Assembly: GCA_016744535.1 (NCBI GenBank)
Contig: JADGEE010000007.1
Coordinates: forward strand, 1 to 51,601
DNA from: Campylobacteraceae bacterium
GTDB taxonomy: Bacteria > Campylobacterota > Campylobacteria > Campylobacterales > BB28
Direction: 5' to 3'
Length of the DNA stretch: 51,601 bases
Shown: one piece after another, positions 8,474 through 17,419 of the stretch
Position numbering within the stretch: the stretch's first letter is position 1
Layout: every line of letters begins with the position of its first letter
The notes under the pieces: model-generated
Seen by the model: the letters and a program-made list of their open reading frames with translations, nothing else
Database searches by the model: none
Told to the model about the DNA's origin: nothing
Position numbers and translations under genes: made by a program

Positions 8474-9970
8474 TTAAGCTCTTATCAAAAATAGTTTAAA
8501 TAGTTTAAAAATTAATGCAATAAAATTATATTCTAAATTAGATTCAAATAAAGTTATCTTTTTTTCATCTTTTTTTAATACTTTTTTATTATTAACTTCA
8601 AGATAAGTAACTTTTTTATCATTTAAATTATCTAACTCATCAACTTTTATAACTCTTATACCATTAAATTTAGTATTATTTGAGTGATAATTATTATAAT
8701 CTAAAATGCAAATACCGGTGATATTAATCTCTTTTAAAAGAAGCATATTTTTAAAAAGATATACAATAAATTTACCATCTCCAATTAAAACTACATCTTT
8801 ACCTATGGCATTTTTCAATTTAGTTGATATTCTCTTTCTTAAATATATATTCATAATTTTTTGTACATATTTTCTTATATAGTGATAAAAAGTATTATAT
8901 GTTCTAAAAAAGTAGAGTTTTTTTAGGCTATTTTGAATAAATTTTAATTCACTATCCATTTTATTTTTATCAATATCTACAGAATAGGTATAATCAAAAA
9001 GACTATTAACTCTATATGGAAAATAAGTTGTAAAGAATTTTAAATATAATAAAAACTTATTATTTACTGGTTTAAAATTTTTATTTAACTTCTTATAATC
9101 TGTATAACTATCACTTTTTATCTCAAAATCTAAAGCACAACCTTCACTTAAATTAGACATACAAGCCATATTATCACTATTTTTAAAGCTTCTATCTACT
9201 AAACTCCAGTAATCAGAGGCATAACACTCTATAAGATCTTTATTTGAATCTGTAAATTTTTTTGGATTAATTGCACCATAAAGAGTATTAAAAGCTTTTA
9301 TATGAATATTTTGACTATCATTAAATTTGTAATTATAGCCTTTCCAATTACTTGGTATACCTACCTTTAAAGAGTAAAAATAATCATTATATGCCCTAAT
9401 ATTATCTATTTTATTAAATATTAAATTTTCATCTATGTAACCATCTTTTTCAAGTATATTAAAAAAATATGATTCTATATTTTCATCATGTGATATTCTA
9501 AGAGGATGATATATTATTAAATCTTTACCTTTCATAATAAAAGATAATATATTAGATAAAAAATATTTTGAATATAAAAGTTCAGGAAGTATTAATATAT
9601 TATATGAATTATTTTCATAACTTTTTTTTAAACTATGTTTTAGTGATTGGTGAAAGATATGGTTACTTTTTGACATATTAGGACTATATATATTAAAACA
9701 ATCCAATATATTTATACTATCTTTTAAAAGCTCTTCGTCAAAAATTATATTATCAAAAAAATTAGTTAATTCGTTAAATTTATTTAAGTTTTTTAAATAA
9801 TTTTTAGCATCGTTATCTGTATAAATAGCAAATTCTGTATAGAAATTATCTTTTAAAATTAATTTAGCTTCTTCTGTAAATAGAGATTTAATAGCAAAAT
9901 TTAAAAATAGTTCTGTATATTTTTCACCCCAAACAACAACTGTAAATCTTAATGAAATTTTCTCTTTCAC
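8474..9970 (-). CDS. glycosyltransferase-like protein with C-terminal Rossmann-like domain
   Basis: 498 aa, not confidently assigned to a known family. The N-terminus (FTVVVWGEKYTELFLNFAIKSL, then YTEFAIYTDND) reads like a GT-A-type fold, and a helix-rich middle follows (ILPELLYSK, YHPLRIS). Residues about 388-498 form a small Rossmann-like module (DVVLIGDGKFIVYLF, then CILDYNN and GIRVIKVDEL) similar in layout to the N-terminal module of the radical SAM protein at 13209-14480. It starts with GTG in a GTGA overlap with the nucleotidyltransferase gene, so the two are translationally coupled. It may attach the sugar activated by that enzyme; this is inference. Confidence 0.5.
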   Translation of the reverse strand: MKEKISLRFTVVVWGEKYTELFLNFAIKSLFTEEAKLILKDNFYTEFAIYTDNDAKNYLKNLNKFNELTNFFDNIIFDEELLKDSINILDCFNIYSPNMSKSNHIFHQSLKHSLKKSYENNSYNILILPELLYSKYFLSNILSFIMKGKDLIIYHPLRISHDENIESYFFNILEKDGYIDENLIFNKIDNIRAYNDYFYSLKVGIPSNWKGYNYKFNDSQNIHIKAFNTLYGAINPKKFTDSNKDLIECYASDYWSLVDRSFKNSDNMACMSNLSEGCALDFEIKSDSYTDYKKLNKNFKPVNNKFLLYLKFFTTYFPYRVNSLFDYTYSVDIDKNKMDSELKFIQNSLKKLYFFRTYNTFYHYIRKYVQKIMNIYLRKRISTKLKNAIGKDVVLIGDGKFIVYLFKNMLLLKEINITGICILDYNNYHSNNTKFNGIRVIKVDELDNLNDKKVTYLEVNNKKVLKKDEKKITLFESNLEYNFIALIFKLFKLFLIRA

Positions 9971-10692
9971 ATAACTCCTTCTTTATAATTTGTTAAAAAA
10001 AATTTATATATTTGTGCTATTGCATAGCTCTCTAGTGTGCCTATATCTCTGTGATATATATTATTATGGAAAATATATATTTTATTTAAAAAATTTGGTA
10101 TTACTTCTGTACTTAAATCTATCTCTTTTTTATTAAGTTTCTCTAAAAATTCAAATATAGAAGGTTCCATTATGTATACAGCTGCATTTGCTAAGTTTGT
10201 TGGAGGATTTTTTACTTTTTCAAAAAATTCTTCTACTACACCATCTTTATTAAGAGATATTACACCACACTGTGTTGGATTATCTGTTGTAAATGTCATC
10301 ATTGTTATTTCACAACCATTTGGTCTATTTTTATGAGCATCTACAAAAGCATTAAAATCACAAAAACTAAGATTATCAGCGTGTACAACCATAAATACTT
10401 CATCTTTTAAATACTCTTTAGAATTTAAAATAGTACCTCCTGTAAGCAATAACTCCTCTTCATAAATTAATTTAATCATATTTTTATATTTAGAGTTTTT
10501 TACATACTCTTGTACTTGCTCTTTTAAATAGTGTGTATTTACTATAAATTCATTTATTCCAATATTAGATAAATTATCTAACCAATACTCCATTAACGGT
10601 TTTCCATCTATTGGTACTAAACATTTTGGAATATAATTAGTAATAGGTCTTAATCTTGTGCCTAATCCAGCAGATAAGAGTAGTGCTTTCAT
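9967..10692 (-). CDS. sugar-1-phosphate nucleotidyltransferase (HddC/RmlA-like)
   Basis: 241 aa, typical of the short nucleotidyltransferase family. The N-terminal signature LSAGLGTRLRPIT followed by PKCLVPIDGKPL is complete; the VHADN block near residue 128 holds the metal-binding aspartate, and HRDIGTLESY lies near the C-terminus. Such enzymes make NDP-sugars from a sugar 1-phosphate. It overlaps the HldE-like gene by 4 nt, so a heptose 1-phosphate (as with HddC guanylyltransferases) is a sensible guess. That would give two nucleotidyltransferase domains in the pathway, so one may act on a different sugar. A hexose substrate cannot be excluded. Confidence 0.75.
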   Translation of the reverse strand: MKALLLSAGLGTRLRPITNYIPKCLVPIDGKPLMEYWLDNLSNIGINEFIVNTHYLKEQVQEYVKNSKYKNMIKLIYEEELLLTGGTILNSKEYLKDEVFMVVHADNLSFCDFNAFVDAHKNRPNGCEITMMTFTTDNPTQCGVISLNKDGVVEEFFEKVKNPPTNLANAAVYIMEPSIFEFLEKLNKKEIDLSTEVIPNFLNKIYIFHNNIYHRDIGTLESYAIAQIYKFFLTNYKEGVM

Positions 10693-12161
10693 TCTAAAAT
10701 CTCTTTCTTTATCTCTTCTAAATTAAGAGGAATATTTCCAACTCTTGCAACTTGACAAGCAGCTGCAATAGATCCTATATATGCACTTTCAATTACACTT
10801 GCTCCTGCTGATATAGCCATTGCTGAAGTTATCAAAAGAGAATCCCCAGCTCCAGCTACATCTTTTGGATTAGAATTAAGTGCTTCGATTTGATCTGTTA
10901 TCCATTTCTCTTTATCATTACTATCTCTATTTGCATGAATTAATACACCTTCAGAACCAAGAGTAATAAAAACATTTTTAATGCTACTTTTATTTCTTAA
11001 TTTTTCTGCTAATACAATTAATCCTGATTCAAAATCATTTACTCCAAGTCTAGCTTCTCTCTCTGTTGGTGTAACTAAAGACATATTTTTAAATTTTGAA
11101 ATATCTCCTGTCTGTGATGACGATTGACTATCAGCTACTATCATAATATTTTTTTCTAAGCCTAATTTAGTGATTTTATCAATTAACCTTTGAGGAAGAG
11201 CCCCATAACTAAAATCAGAAAATACTATTAAATTTTTATTATCTATAACTTCTGTAATATCTTCAAAAATTTTATCCTGAGTCTCTATATCTATATGATG
11301 TTGTTTTAAATGATTTACTCTAAGAAGTGTCTTTTTATTAGCTCTAAATCTCTGTTTTAGAGTAGTTGGTCTTGATGTATCAATATATGTATAGGCATTT
11401 ATTTTATACTCTTTTATTTTATCTTTTGTAAAATCAGCATAATTATCATTACCTAATATTGTAAAAAAATCAACTTTTGCACCAAGTCCAGATGAGTGTG
11501 CTGCTACAATACCTGCTCCTCCAATAAACATATTTGATGAGATGGGACTAACTACAATTGTAGGGTCTTCTTGACTCATCCCCAAAGGCTCACAAGTAAT
11601 ATACTCATCTATAATTGTATCACCTATAACTAATATATTTAAATTTTTAAATTTATCTAAAATAGATACTATTTTATTTGGATCTATTTTATGCCTTTTA
11701 GTATAAGCCAATGGTTTTTTAATATTAGAAATATCTACATCCATAAACTCATTACGTAAAAGCGATAATGATGAAAATCTTATATCACCTGAGCCAAATA
11801 TAAGCTTTCCACCATAAGATTCAATAACTTTTAGTTCAATGTTGAATTTATTTTCATGTTCATTACCTTTTACTACTATATCTGGTCTCAACTCTTTTAT
11901 AAATTCAATAACATCAGTCTCTATAATAAAAGAGTAATCCACAAATAAAGAGTGAGATAATGCTTCTAATCTTAAATTAGCATCTATCAATATATCATCA
12001 CTAGAATCACCTTCTAGTCCTACAACTAGAAAACCACCATTATCTTTTGCAAATTTAAGTAATCTAAGGTGTCCTGGATGAAGAATGTTAAATTTACCAT
12101 AGACAAATACTATTTTTTTATCTTTTGCTTGTTCAATAATTTGCTCTATATTATTAAGCAT
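10689..12161 (-). CDS. HldE-like bifunctional nucleotidyltransferase/PfkB kinase with reversed domain order
   Basis: 490 aa. The N-terminal ~150 residues are a cytidylyltransferase-like domain with the HxxH nucleotide-binding motif (H28-P-G-H31, after YGKFNIL) and VVKGNEHEN. Residues about 165-490 are a PfkB/ribokinase-type domain (NILVIGDTIIDEY; GGAGIVAAHSS; C-terminal DVAGAGDS with probable catalytic Asp440). Known HldE proteins have the kinase first and the adenylyltransferase second; here the order is inverted. Neighbouring gmhA- and gmhB-like genes support a role in making ADP- or other NDP-heptose from sedoheptulose 7-phosphate. It is coupled by 4- to 8-nt overlaps to both neighbours. 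The ordinary LPS-core HldE may be encoded elsewhere. Confidence 0.8.
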   Translation of the reverse strand: MLNNIEQIIEQAKDKKIVFVYGKFNILHPGHLRLLKFAKDNGGFLVVGLEGDSSDDILIDANLRLEALSHSLFVDYSFIIETDVIEFIKELRPDIVVKGNEHENKFNIELKVIESYGGKLIFGSGDIRFSSLSLLRNEFMDVDISNIKKPLAYTKRHKIDPNKIVSILDKFKNLNILVIGDTIIDEYITCEPLGMSQEDPTIVVSPISSNMFIGGAGIVAAHSSGLGAKVDFFTILGNDNYADFTKDKIKEYKINAYTYIDTSRPTTLKQRFRANKKTLLRVNHLKQHHIDIETQDKIFEDITEVIDNKNLIVFSDFSYGALPQRLIDKITKLGLEKNIMIVADSQSSSQTGDISKFKNMSLVTPTEREARLGVNDFESGLIVLAEKLRNKSSIKNVFITLGSEGVLIHANRDSNDKEKWITDQIEALNSNPKDVAGAGDSLLITSAMAISAGASVIESAYIGSIAAACQVARVGNIPLNLEEIKKEILE

Positions 12162-13215
12162 CGAAACACCACTGTCTAATAGGCTTTTTACTTAAGGTTG
12201 CTTTTAACATACGAATTTTAGCTGTAATTGAAGCTAATAAAAATAGTTTGTTTTTTAGAAAAATAGGAATCCATATGCTACCACCTCTTGGTGTTTGATA
12301 ATATTCAATAACATCTATATATATTTCCGAAGAGCAAACATTTTTAAGTTCATAATACGCCTCAAAAAATGAAAATGGACTATTTTTTTGAAAAATTCTA
12401 ATTATATGTCCCATTATGATGTATGAATAATAATACTTAAGATAATCAAAATTATTATTTGCAAGGCGATTGGAGACTACGCTATAAGAGGTCTCTAACA
12501 TATGAAATTTATCTTTTGTTACTTCGTCAGACAAAGAAGCATAATCTAAATTTACACAATAATGGTAAAGATTATTATTTAATACATATACTTCTTTAAT
12601 TTGAATTAAATAGCATATATTAAATAAAACATCTTCATATCTTCTCAACTTCGTATCAAATTGAAGATTATTTTTTCTTATTACATCAAGCACATATAGT
12701 CTGCCCCAAATATTGCCAGCTGTATGTGCTCTTGCACGAATTGATTGGGAATGTTCCAAGTCAAGCGTATTTAAATTCAAAAAATCATCTATAAATATTT
12801 TTTTAGATTCTAGCTTGAAGGGATTACGTGCCACTTCCTTATTTTCACTAAACATATGGCTCATATATGTACAAATTGCAAGTTCTATATTATTCTTTGT
12901 TATAGTTGCAAGTAAAACTTCAACGATTGAGCTATCTATGAAGTCATCTGCATCAACGAACATCAAATACTCTCCTTTTGCCAAGCTAATACCAAGATTC
13001 CTCGCAGCAGATGGACCAGCATTTTTTGATGATGTATATCTTATTCTGTTGTCAATAGCTGCGTAATTCTCACATATTGCTCCACTATTATCAGTAGAAC
13101 CATCATTAATTAATAAAACTTCAATATTTGCATATGACTGAGAAAGTACACTATCAATACAAGTTGATAAAACAGATTCAGCATTATAAACTGGAATTAC
13201 AATAGAGACTAACAT
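12154..13215 (-). CDS. GT2-family glycosyltransferase
   Basis: 353 aa. A classic GT-A start, VSIVIPVYNAESVLSTCIDSVLSQ, is followed by LLINDGSTDNS, NAGPSAARNLGIS and the metal-binding DxD in FVDADDF (about residues 88-94). The C-terminal half (about 215-353) is helical with a basic end. It likely adds one sugar to a lipid-linked glycan on the cytoplasmic side. It overlaps both neighbours (7 and 8 nt). Its DNA, with that of the next upstream gene, looks less AT-rich than the surrounding operon, which suggests separate acquisition. Donor and acceptor are unknown. Confidence 0.87.
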   Translation of the reverse strand: MLVSIVIPVYNAESVLSTCIDSVLSQSYANIEVLLINDGSTDNSGAICENYAAIDNRIRYTSSKNAGPSAARNLGISLAKGEYLMFVDADDFIDSSIVEVLLATITKNNIELAICTYMSHMFSENKEVARNPFKLESKKIFIDDFLNLNTLDLEHSQSIRARAHTAGNIWGRLYVLDVIRKNNLQFDTKLRRYEDVLFNICYLIQIKEVYVLNNNLYHYCVNLDYASLSDEVTKDKFHMLETSYSVVSNRLANNNFDYLKYYYSYIIMGHIIRIFQKNSPFSFFEAYYELKNVCSSEIYIDVIEYYQTPRGGSIWIPIFLKNKLFLLASITAKIRMLKATLSKKPIRQWCFDA

Positions 13216-14480
13216 AGGTTACTACTATCAATATTCAAATATTTTTTATAAGGCAAAGGCTTTTTTACTTGTATGGCCGCTTCTATAAGTCCAACGCTAT
13301 AGTCTCGGCCTGGACAAAAAGAGCAAGCTTTCAGATATTTTTGTCCTGAATTTAATTTAGCAATTTTTCTTTTTATAGAATCATCGTCTAATTTCATTAA
13401 ATCAAATTCATCCTCATAATATTCAGGGGGAATGGCTTTAAGATTTGTAACATTTGCAGAAAATGGGCAAGTATAAACTTTTCCGTGCAACAAAGTTAGT
13501 GCATCATTTACACAACAATTTCCAAAAACACTGCACAACTCATTCTCTGTTCGATTTACAAATTCTATTTTCGCACAGTCTTGCCATTTATCTACATCAT
13601 ATGCAATAAAATGTATTTTCATTTTAATTAATAAATTTTTTAATTCTGTAATCTTTTTAGATATTTTTCCATAGTCTGAAATTATCAATGTAACTTTAGA
13701 ATTTTTCATTGATTCAATCGTATCACTATTTGGAATTATTGTGCCATTTGTAAATATAGTGATTTTTTTACATTTCTTATAATTTGACAACTGTTTTATA
13801 ACCGTAGATATATCTTTATAAAGAAATGGCTCGCCACCAATTACTCTAGCCTCATATAATTCATCTATATTATGCATGAAACGCTCAATTGAAGTCTCTA
13901 GTACTTTAGTGTCATTATCTTTAGGTTTCTCATAGTATTGCATTAAATTTGAACAATTCTCACAACGTAATGAGCATTTTTCAGTTAGTACTACATCTAA
14001 ACTTTTTACTTTTATTACATCTGGTTTTTTGGATGCGTCAATGGCAAACATATATGAATCAAGCATCCAGACCAGGCGGTCAATTGGTGCAAATGCTTTC
14101 ACTTTGGACAAATCAAGTTCAAAAAATAAAAAATCACAATCAAATTTCATGAGATTATCGTTACTTTTAATTTGCTCTGACATGTAATTAAACCTAAGAG
14201 ATGCTATTACTACAGCTGTGTATGAGGTGGATTTTTTTAGTTCATTGACAGATATTACTTTATAGCCCAGAAAATCATTACCGCAATTGGTATCGTTGTA
14301 ATCACAAAAACAACTTATATTAATATTATGTTTTTTTAATGCATGCAAAGCAAGTGCTCCATAATTGCCTGTCCCAAATATAATTATATCTTTATAGTTT
14401 TTCAAGCTTTGCAAGTTATCTTCGATGTTAAAAATTTTTATATCTGATTTATAATTCAACGGGCTATATTTATATTTCAT
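13209..14480 (-). CDS. radical SAM enzyme with N-terminal Rossmann-like domain
   Basis: 423 aa. Residues about 30-120 form a Rossmann-like module (DIIIFGTGNYGALALHAL, FCDYND, GYKVISVNEL). A radical SAM domain follows with the CxxxCxxC cluster in KCSLRCENC (about 169, 173, 176) and a GGEPF block. The C-terminal third has further cysteines (CSVFGNCC, YTCPFS, ACSFCPGR) that could hold one or two extra Fe-S clusters, as in SPASM-type enzymes. An in-frame TTG lies at 14483, but AAAGGAT is only 3 nt from it and 6 nt from the ATG at 14480, so I prefer the ATG. Substrate unknown; the operon suggests a sugar or sugar nucleotide. Confidence 0.75.
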   Translation of the reverse strand: MKYKYSPLNYKSDIKIFNIEDNLQSLKNYKDIIIFGTGNYGALALHALKKHNINISCFCDYNDTNCGNDFLGYKVISVNELKKSTSYTAVVIASLRFNYMSEQIKSNDNLMKFDCDFLFFELDLSKVKAFAPIDRLVWMLDSYMFAIDASKKPDVIKVKSLDVVLTEKCSLRCENCSNLMQYYEKPKDNDTKVLETSIERFMHNIDELYEARVIGGEPFLYKDISTVIKQLSNYKKCKKITIFTNGTIIPNSDTIESMKNSKVTLIISDYGKISKKITELKNLLIKMKIHFIAYDVDKWQDCAKIEFVNRTENELCSVFGNCCVNDALTLLHGKVYTCPFSANVTNLKAIPPEYYEDEFDLMKLDDDSIKRKIAKLNSGQKYLKACSFCPGRDYSVGLIEAAIQVKKPLPYKKYLNIDSSNLC

Positions 14481-14493
14481 CAATTATCCTTTA

Positions 14494-16293
14494 TCATTTA
14501 TTTGCTCTCATTCTTTGTACAATTCTTTTAAGTGAACGCTCTATTCTCTTTTTAGACATATCATATATATCTGGATATATTTCTTTTAGTTGAGGAACTT
14601 CTATAGAGTTATTTTGCCTTCTCTCTTTTTTTAAATAAGATATCATTAAGTGAGTATACCAAAATAAATTTTTTATAAACCAATCTACTAATTTATCTGG
14701 AAAAACTGTAATTAATTTAGAAGCAAAAGAAATAGCAACTAATCTCTCTATCTTCATTTTATAGTAAATTATCTTATTATGTTTTTTATAATGATTAGAT
14801 GTTAAATTATATCTTGCTCTCGTAGCATTAAAAAGATTTAATATATCTTGATTTATTTTACTCTTTTTAGAGATGTTTTTATAAAAATATCTGGTCGCCT
14901 CAAGAATTATTAGCCGTTTCCAAAACATCACATCTTTTAATGGTATTCCAGTAACATTAACATAAGTATATAGTCCAGCTTTTTGCTCAACTAATCCCTC
15001 TAAATATTTCTCTTCCTCATCAATAGTTTTAAAAATACCAATTTCTCTAGCATAATCATAAGTTGGCGTTCCTGGAAATATTATAAGTAAATTAGTTGAT
15101 ATATAACCAGAATTAAAAAATTCACTTGGTTCAACTCCAATTTGCAAACAAAGCTCACCTAACATCTTTCCAGTTTCTCTGACTGTATCATTATTCTCAC
15201 CAGGAAGTCCAATCAACATCTGTAAACGAGACATAATACTATTTTGCATTGTATTTACTATTCTAGATAAAACTCTCTGAACTGTAAATTTTTTTTCCAT
15301 AACATCTAATATAACTTGGCTTCCAGATTCAACACCATATTTTAACTCTACACAGTTATGATTTTTATAAAAAATAATATCATCATCATCTACATTCACA
15401 CATCTCACTCCACTAGCAGACCAGAACAGTTTATGTTTTTTAAATAACTTTGCAACTTCGTGTGCTTGTCTCTTATTAGCACCGAAATTTTCATCCATTA
15501 TATTAATAAAACCTACATTAAATTTCTCTATTAAATAAATTAAATATTTTTCAATCTCTTTAACATCATAAACATCATAACCTGAAGATGATCTTTGACA
15601 AAATGTACATGTTGCCGTACACCCTTTGGAAGTATTAATTGAACCAACACCTTTATTAAGTGCTAAATATTCAGCAGTTATTTTATTATGTATCCATGCT
15701 GCTGAATCAGTGGCTTTACTATCATATGAAAAGTTAAAAATTTCATAATCAGGGTTTTGCAGATTATTTACTTTCTCCCCATAACCATTACTATATAATT
15801 TACTTTTATATTTATAAGCAATCCCCTTAATCTTTTTCAACTCTTCATGAACTATCTCTCTTCCATATTTTTTATGATAATTCAAAAGCTCTATCCATGA
15901 CTTTTCACCAGCACCTAAAACACATATATCTAAATCTGTTCTCTCTAATAAAACATGGTAAGTAATAGCCATATTACCACCAACAATAATTAAACAATCT
16001 TTTAGTGTTTCTCTAATAATTTTTGACATTCTTTTAACTTGAGAGTATGAACTAGATATTACCGCACTCATACCTACTACTGTAGGCTTAACTCTTAAAA
16101 GATATTCTCGTATCTTTTGGTCATCAGGTAATATTGTTGCAGTATCATAATAATCATATGTCTCACTATCATAACCAAATTGTTCCATATATTTTATTAT
16201 AGATTGAATCCCCATACGAACTGGTTTTGTATCTTCATTATTTTTAATAAGTTCAACTGATTCATTAGATATTGAAAACAATGATATCATCAT
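14494..16293 (-). CDS. B12-binding-type radical SAM protein
   Basis: 599 aa. The first ~180 residues have the layout of a cobalamin-binding domain as in BchE-type enzymes (VVGMSAVISSSYSQVKRM, IIVGGNMA, ICVLGAGE), although no DxHxxG cobalamin-ligand motif is visible. The radical SAM core carries C225-C229-C232 (GCTATCTFC) followed by NIMDENFGANKR, YGVESGSQ and LIGLPGENNDT. About 190 extra residues at the C-terminus are rich in Lys and aromatic residues. Members of this group methylate unreactive carbons or rearrange rings; in this operon a sugar or its acyl/lipid carrier may be the substrate. Two ATGs (16293 and 16290) are possible starts; the first is used. Confidence 0.8.
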   Translation of the reverse strand: MMISLFSISNESVELIKNNEDTKPVRMGIQSIIKYMEQFGYDSETYDYYDTATILPDDQKIREYLLRVKPTVVGMSAVISSSYSQVKRMSKIIRETLKDCLIIVGGNMAITYHVLLERTDLDICVLGAGEKSWIELLNYHKKYGREIVHEELKKIKGIAYKYKSKLYSNGYGEKVNNLQNPDYEIFNFSYDSKATDSAAWIHNKITAEYLALNKGVGSINTSKGCTATCTFCQRSSSGYDVYDVKEIEKYLIYLIEKFNVGFINIMDENFGANKRQAHEVAKLFKKHKLFWSASGVRCVNVDDDDIIFYKNHNCVELKYGVESGSQVILDVMEKKFTVQRVLSRIVNTMQNSIMSRLQMLIGLPGENNDTVRETGKMLGELCLQIGVEPSEFFNSGYISTNLLIIFPGTPTYDYAREIGIFKTIDEEEKYLEGLVEQKAGLYTYVNVTGIPLKDVMFWKRLIILEATRYFYKNISKKSKINQDILNLFNATRARYNLTSNHYKKHNKIIYYKMKIERLVAISFASKLITVFPDKLVDWFIKNLFWYTHLMISYLKKERRQNNSIEVPQLKEIYPDIYDMSKKRIERSLKRIVQRMRANK

Positions 16294-16302
16294 AAATTTT
16301 CC

Positions 16303-17415
16303 TTAGATAAAATTAATATGCTGTGGCTTTTCGCCTTTAGGTTCTCTTAATTTTATGTCACCTTTTTCATAAGAGTCTAAAAATTCATTTACTTTATGTT
16401 GCAAACATAATGAACCACACATTTTTTGAGCATTAAAATTTGGTGATGCTAAATAGTTCATCACTTCCCAATATCTATCACTTTGTAACATATCTTTAAA
16501 TCTTGTATGTACAATATTACCTATATGAAATTTTTTATATTTTTCGTTAAACAACATTCCACAAGGAGCTACAAGTCCTGAACCTGACATTTGTATTTGA
16601 AATGGAGGGCCATAACATCTTTGATAATCTCTTTTACCATCAGAACTTATTTTAGACCATTTTACTACCACTTTATACTCATCATCAGAATAACTCTCTG
16701 CCTCTTTTAATATAGGTTCTATCTCTGCATATTTTGAATAATCAACTCCCAATGCACCATCTTCACTATCTGATGTATGTTTTATTACCAAATAATCTGG
16801 TCTTAACTCTTTACCTAATTTTGCAAGTGGAATAACTTGGTCTGCATCTTGTGGCATTAATACCATTTGCATACCTATTGTTACATCAAGATTATTTTTT
16901 TTCTTTATCTCTACCATATCTTTAATATTTTGACAAACTTGTTCAAACCAAGCCTCTTTAACACCCATAACTTCCGAATATCTTTTTGCTTCACCAGCAG
17001 AAATATTTACTCTTAGGTAAGTAAGATGAGGTAAAATTCTCTCTAAAGCATCTTTTTTTAAATTGTATCCGTGTGTAGCAGTTGCCATTGATAGCCCAAG
17101 TTTAGAGCCTCTCACTACCATATGTTCAAAGTGTGGAGATAATGTACTCTCTCCATCACTTACTAAACTAATAGCTTTAACTCCAACTTCTACACAATCA
17201 TCTAAAAAATTATCAACAACTTCTCTTGTTATATCAAATCTGTCATTTTCTTGTAATCTTGCATAACAAAAACTGCAACCAAAATTACAAGCTCTAGTTA
17301 ATGACATATCTATTGTAATAGGAGCAATTCTTTCACCTTTTGCCCACTTCTCTATCCTCTCTTTATGCCAAGCTATTTTTGTAGCATCTAAAATCAACTC
17401 TTTGTTTTCAATCAT
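16303..17415 (-). CDS. radical SAM enzyme with C-terminal four-Cys (SPASM/Twitch-like) domain, paralogue 1
   Basis: 370 aa. The SAM-cluster cysteines are C43, C47 and C50 (CNFGCSFC); DGESTL replaces the usual GGEP-type block. Four further cysteines at about 267, 285, 333 and 337 match those of the paralogue at 20398-21492 and can hold an auxiliary Fe-S cluster. Both proteins also share a DVTIGMQM/DCTIGVQM block and the same C-terminal pentapeptide HINFI. Likely chemistry is radical dehydration, epimerisation or oxidation of a sugar, or of another small molecule made by this operon. It sits 4 nt after the unknown gene at 17420-18127. The role is inferred from family and context only. Confidence 0.78.
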   Translation of the reverse strand: MIENKELILDATKIAWHKERIEKWAKGERIAPITIDMSLTRACNFGCSFCYARLQENDRFDITREVVDNFLDDCVEVGVKAISLVSDGESTLSPHFEHMVVRGSKLGLSMATATHGYNLKKDALERILPHLTYLRVNISAGEAKRYSEVMGVKEAWFEQVCQNIKDMVEIKKKNNLDVTIGMQMVLMPQDADQVIPLAKLGKELRPDYLVIKHTSDSEDGALGVDYSKYAEIEPILKEAESYSDDEYKVVVKWSKISSDGKRDYQRCYGPPFQIQMSGSGLVAPCGMLFNEKYKKFHIGNIVHTRFKDMLQSDRYWEVMNYLASPNFNAQKMCGSLCLQHKVNEFLDSYEKGDIKLREPKGEKPQHINFI

Positions 17416-17419
17416 AATA

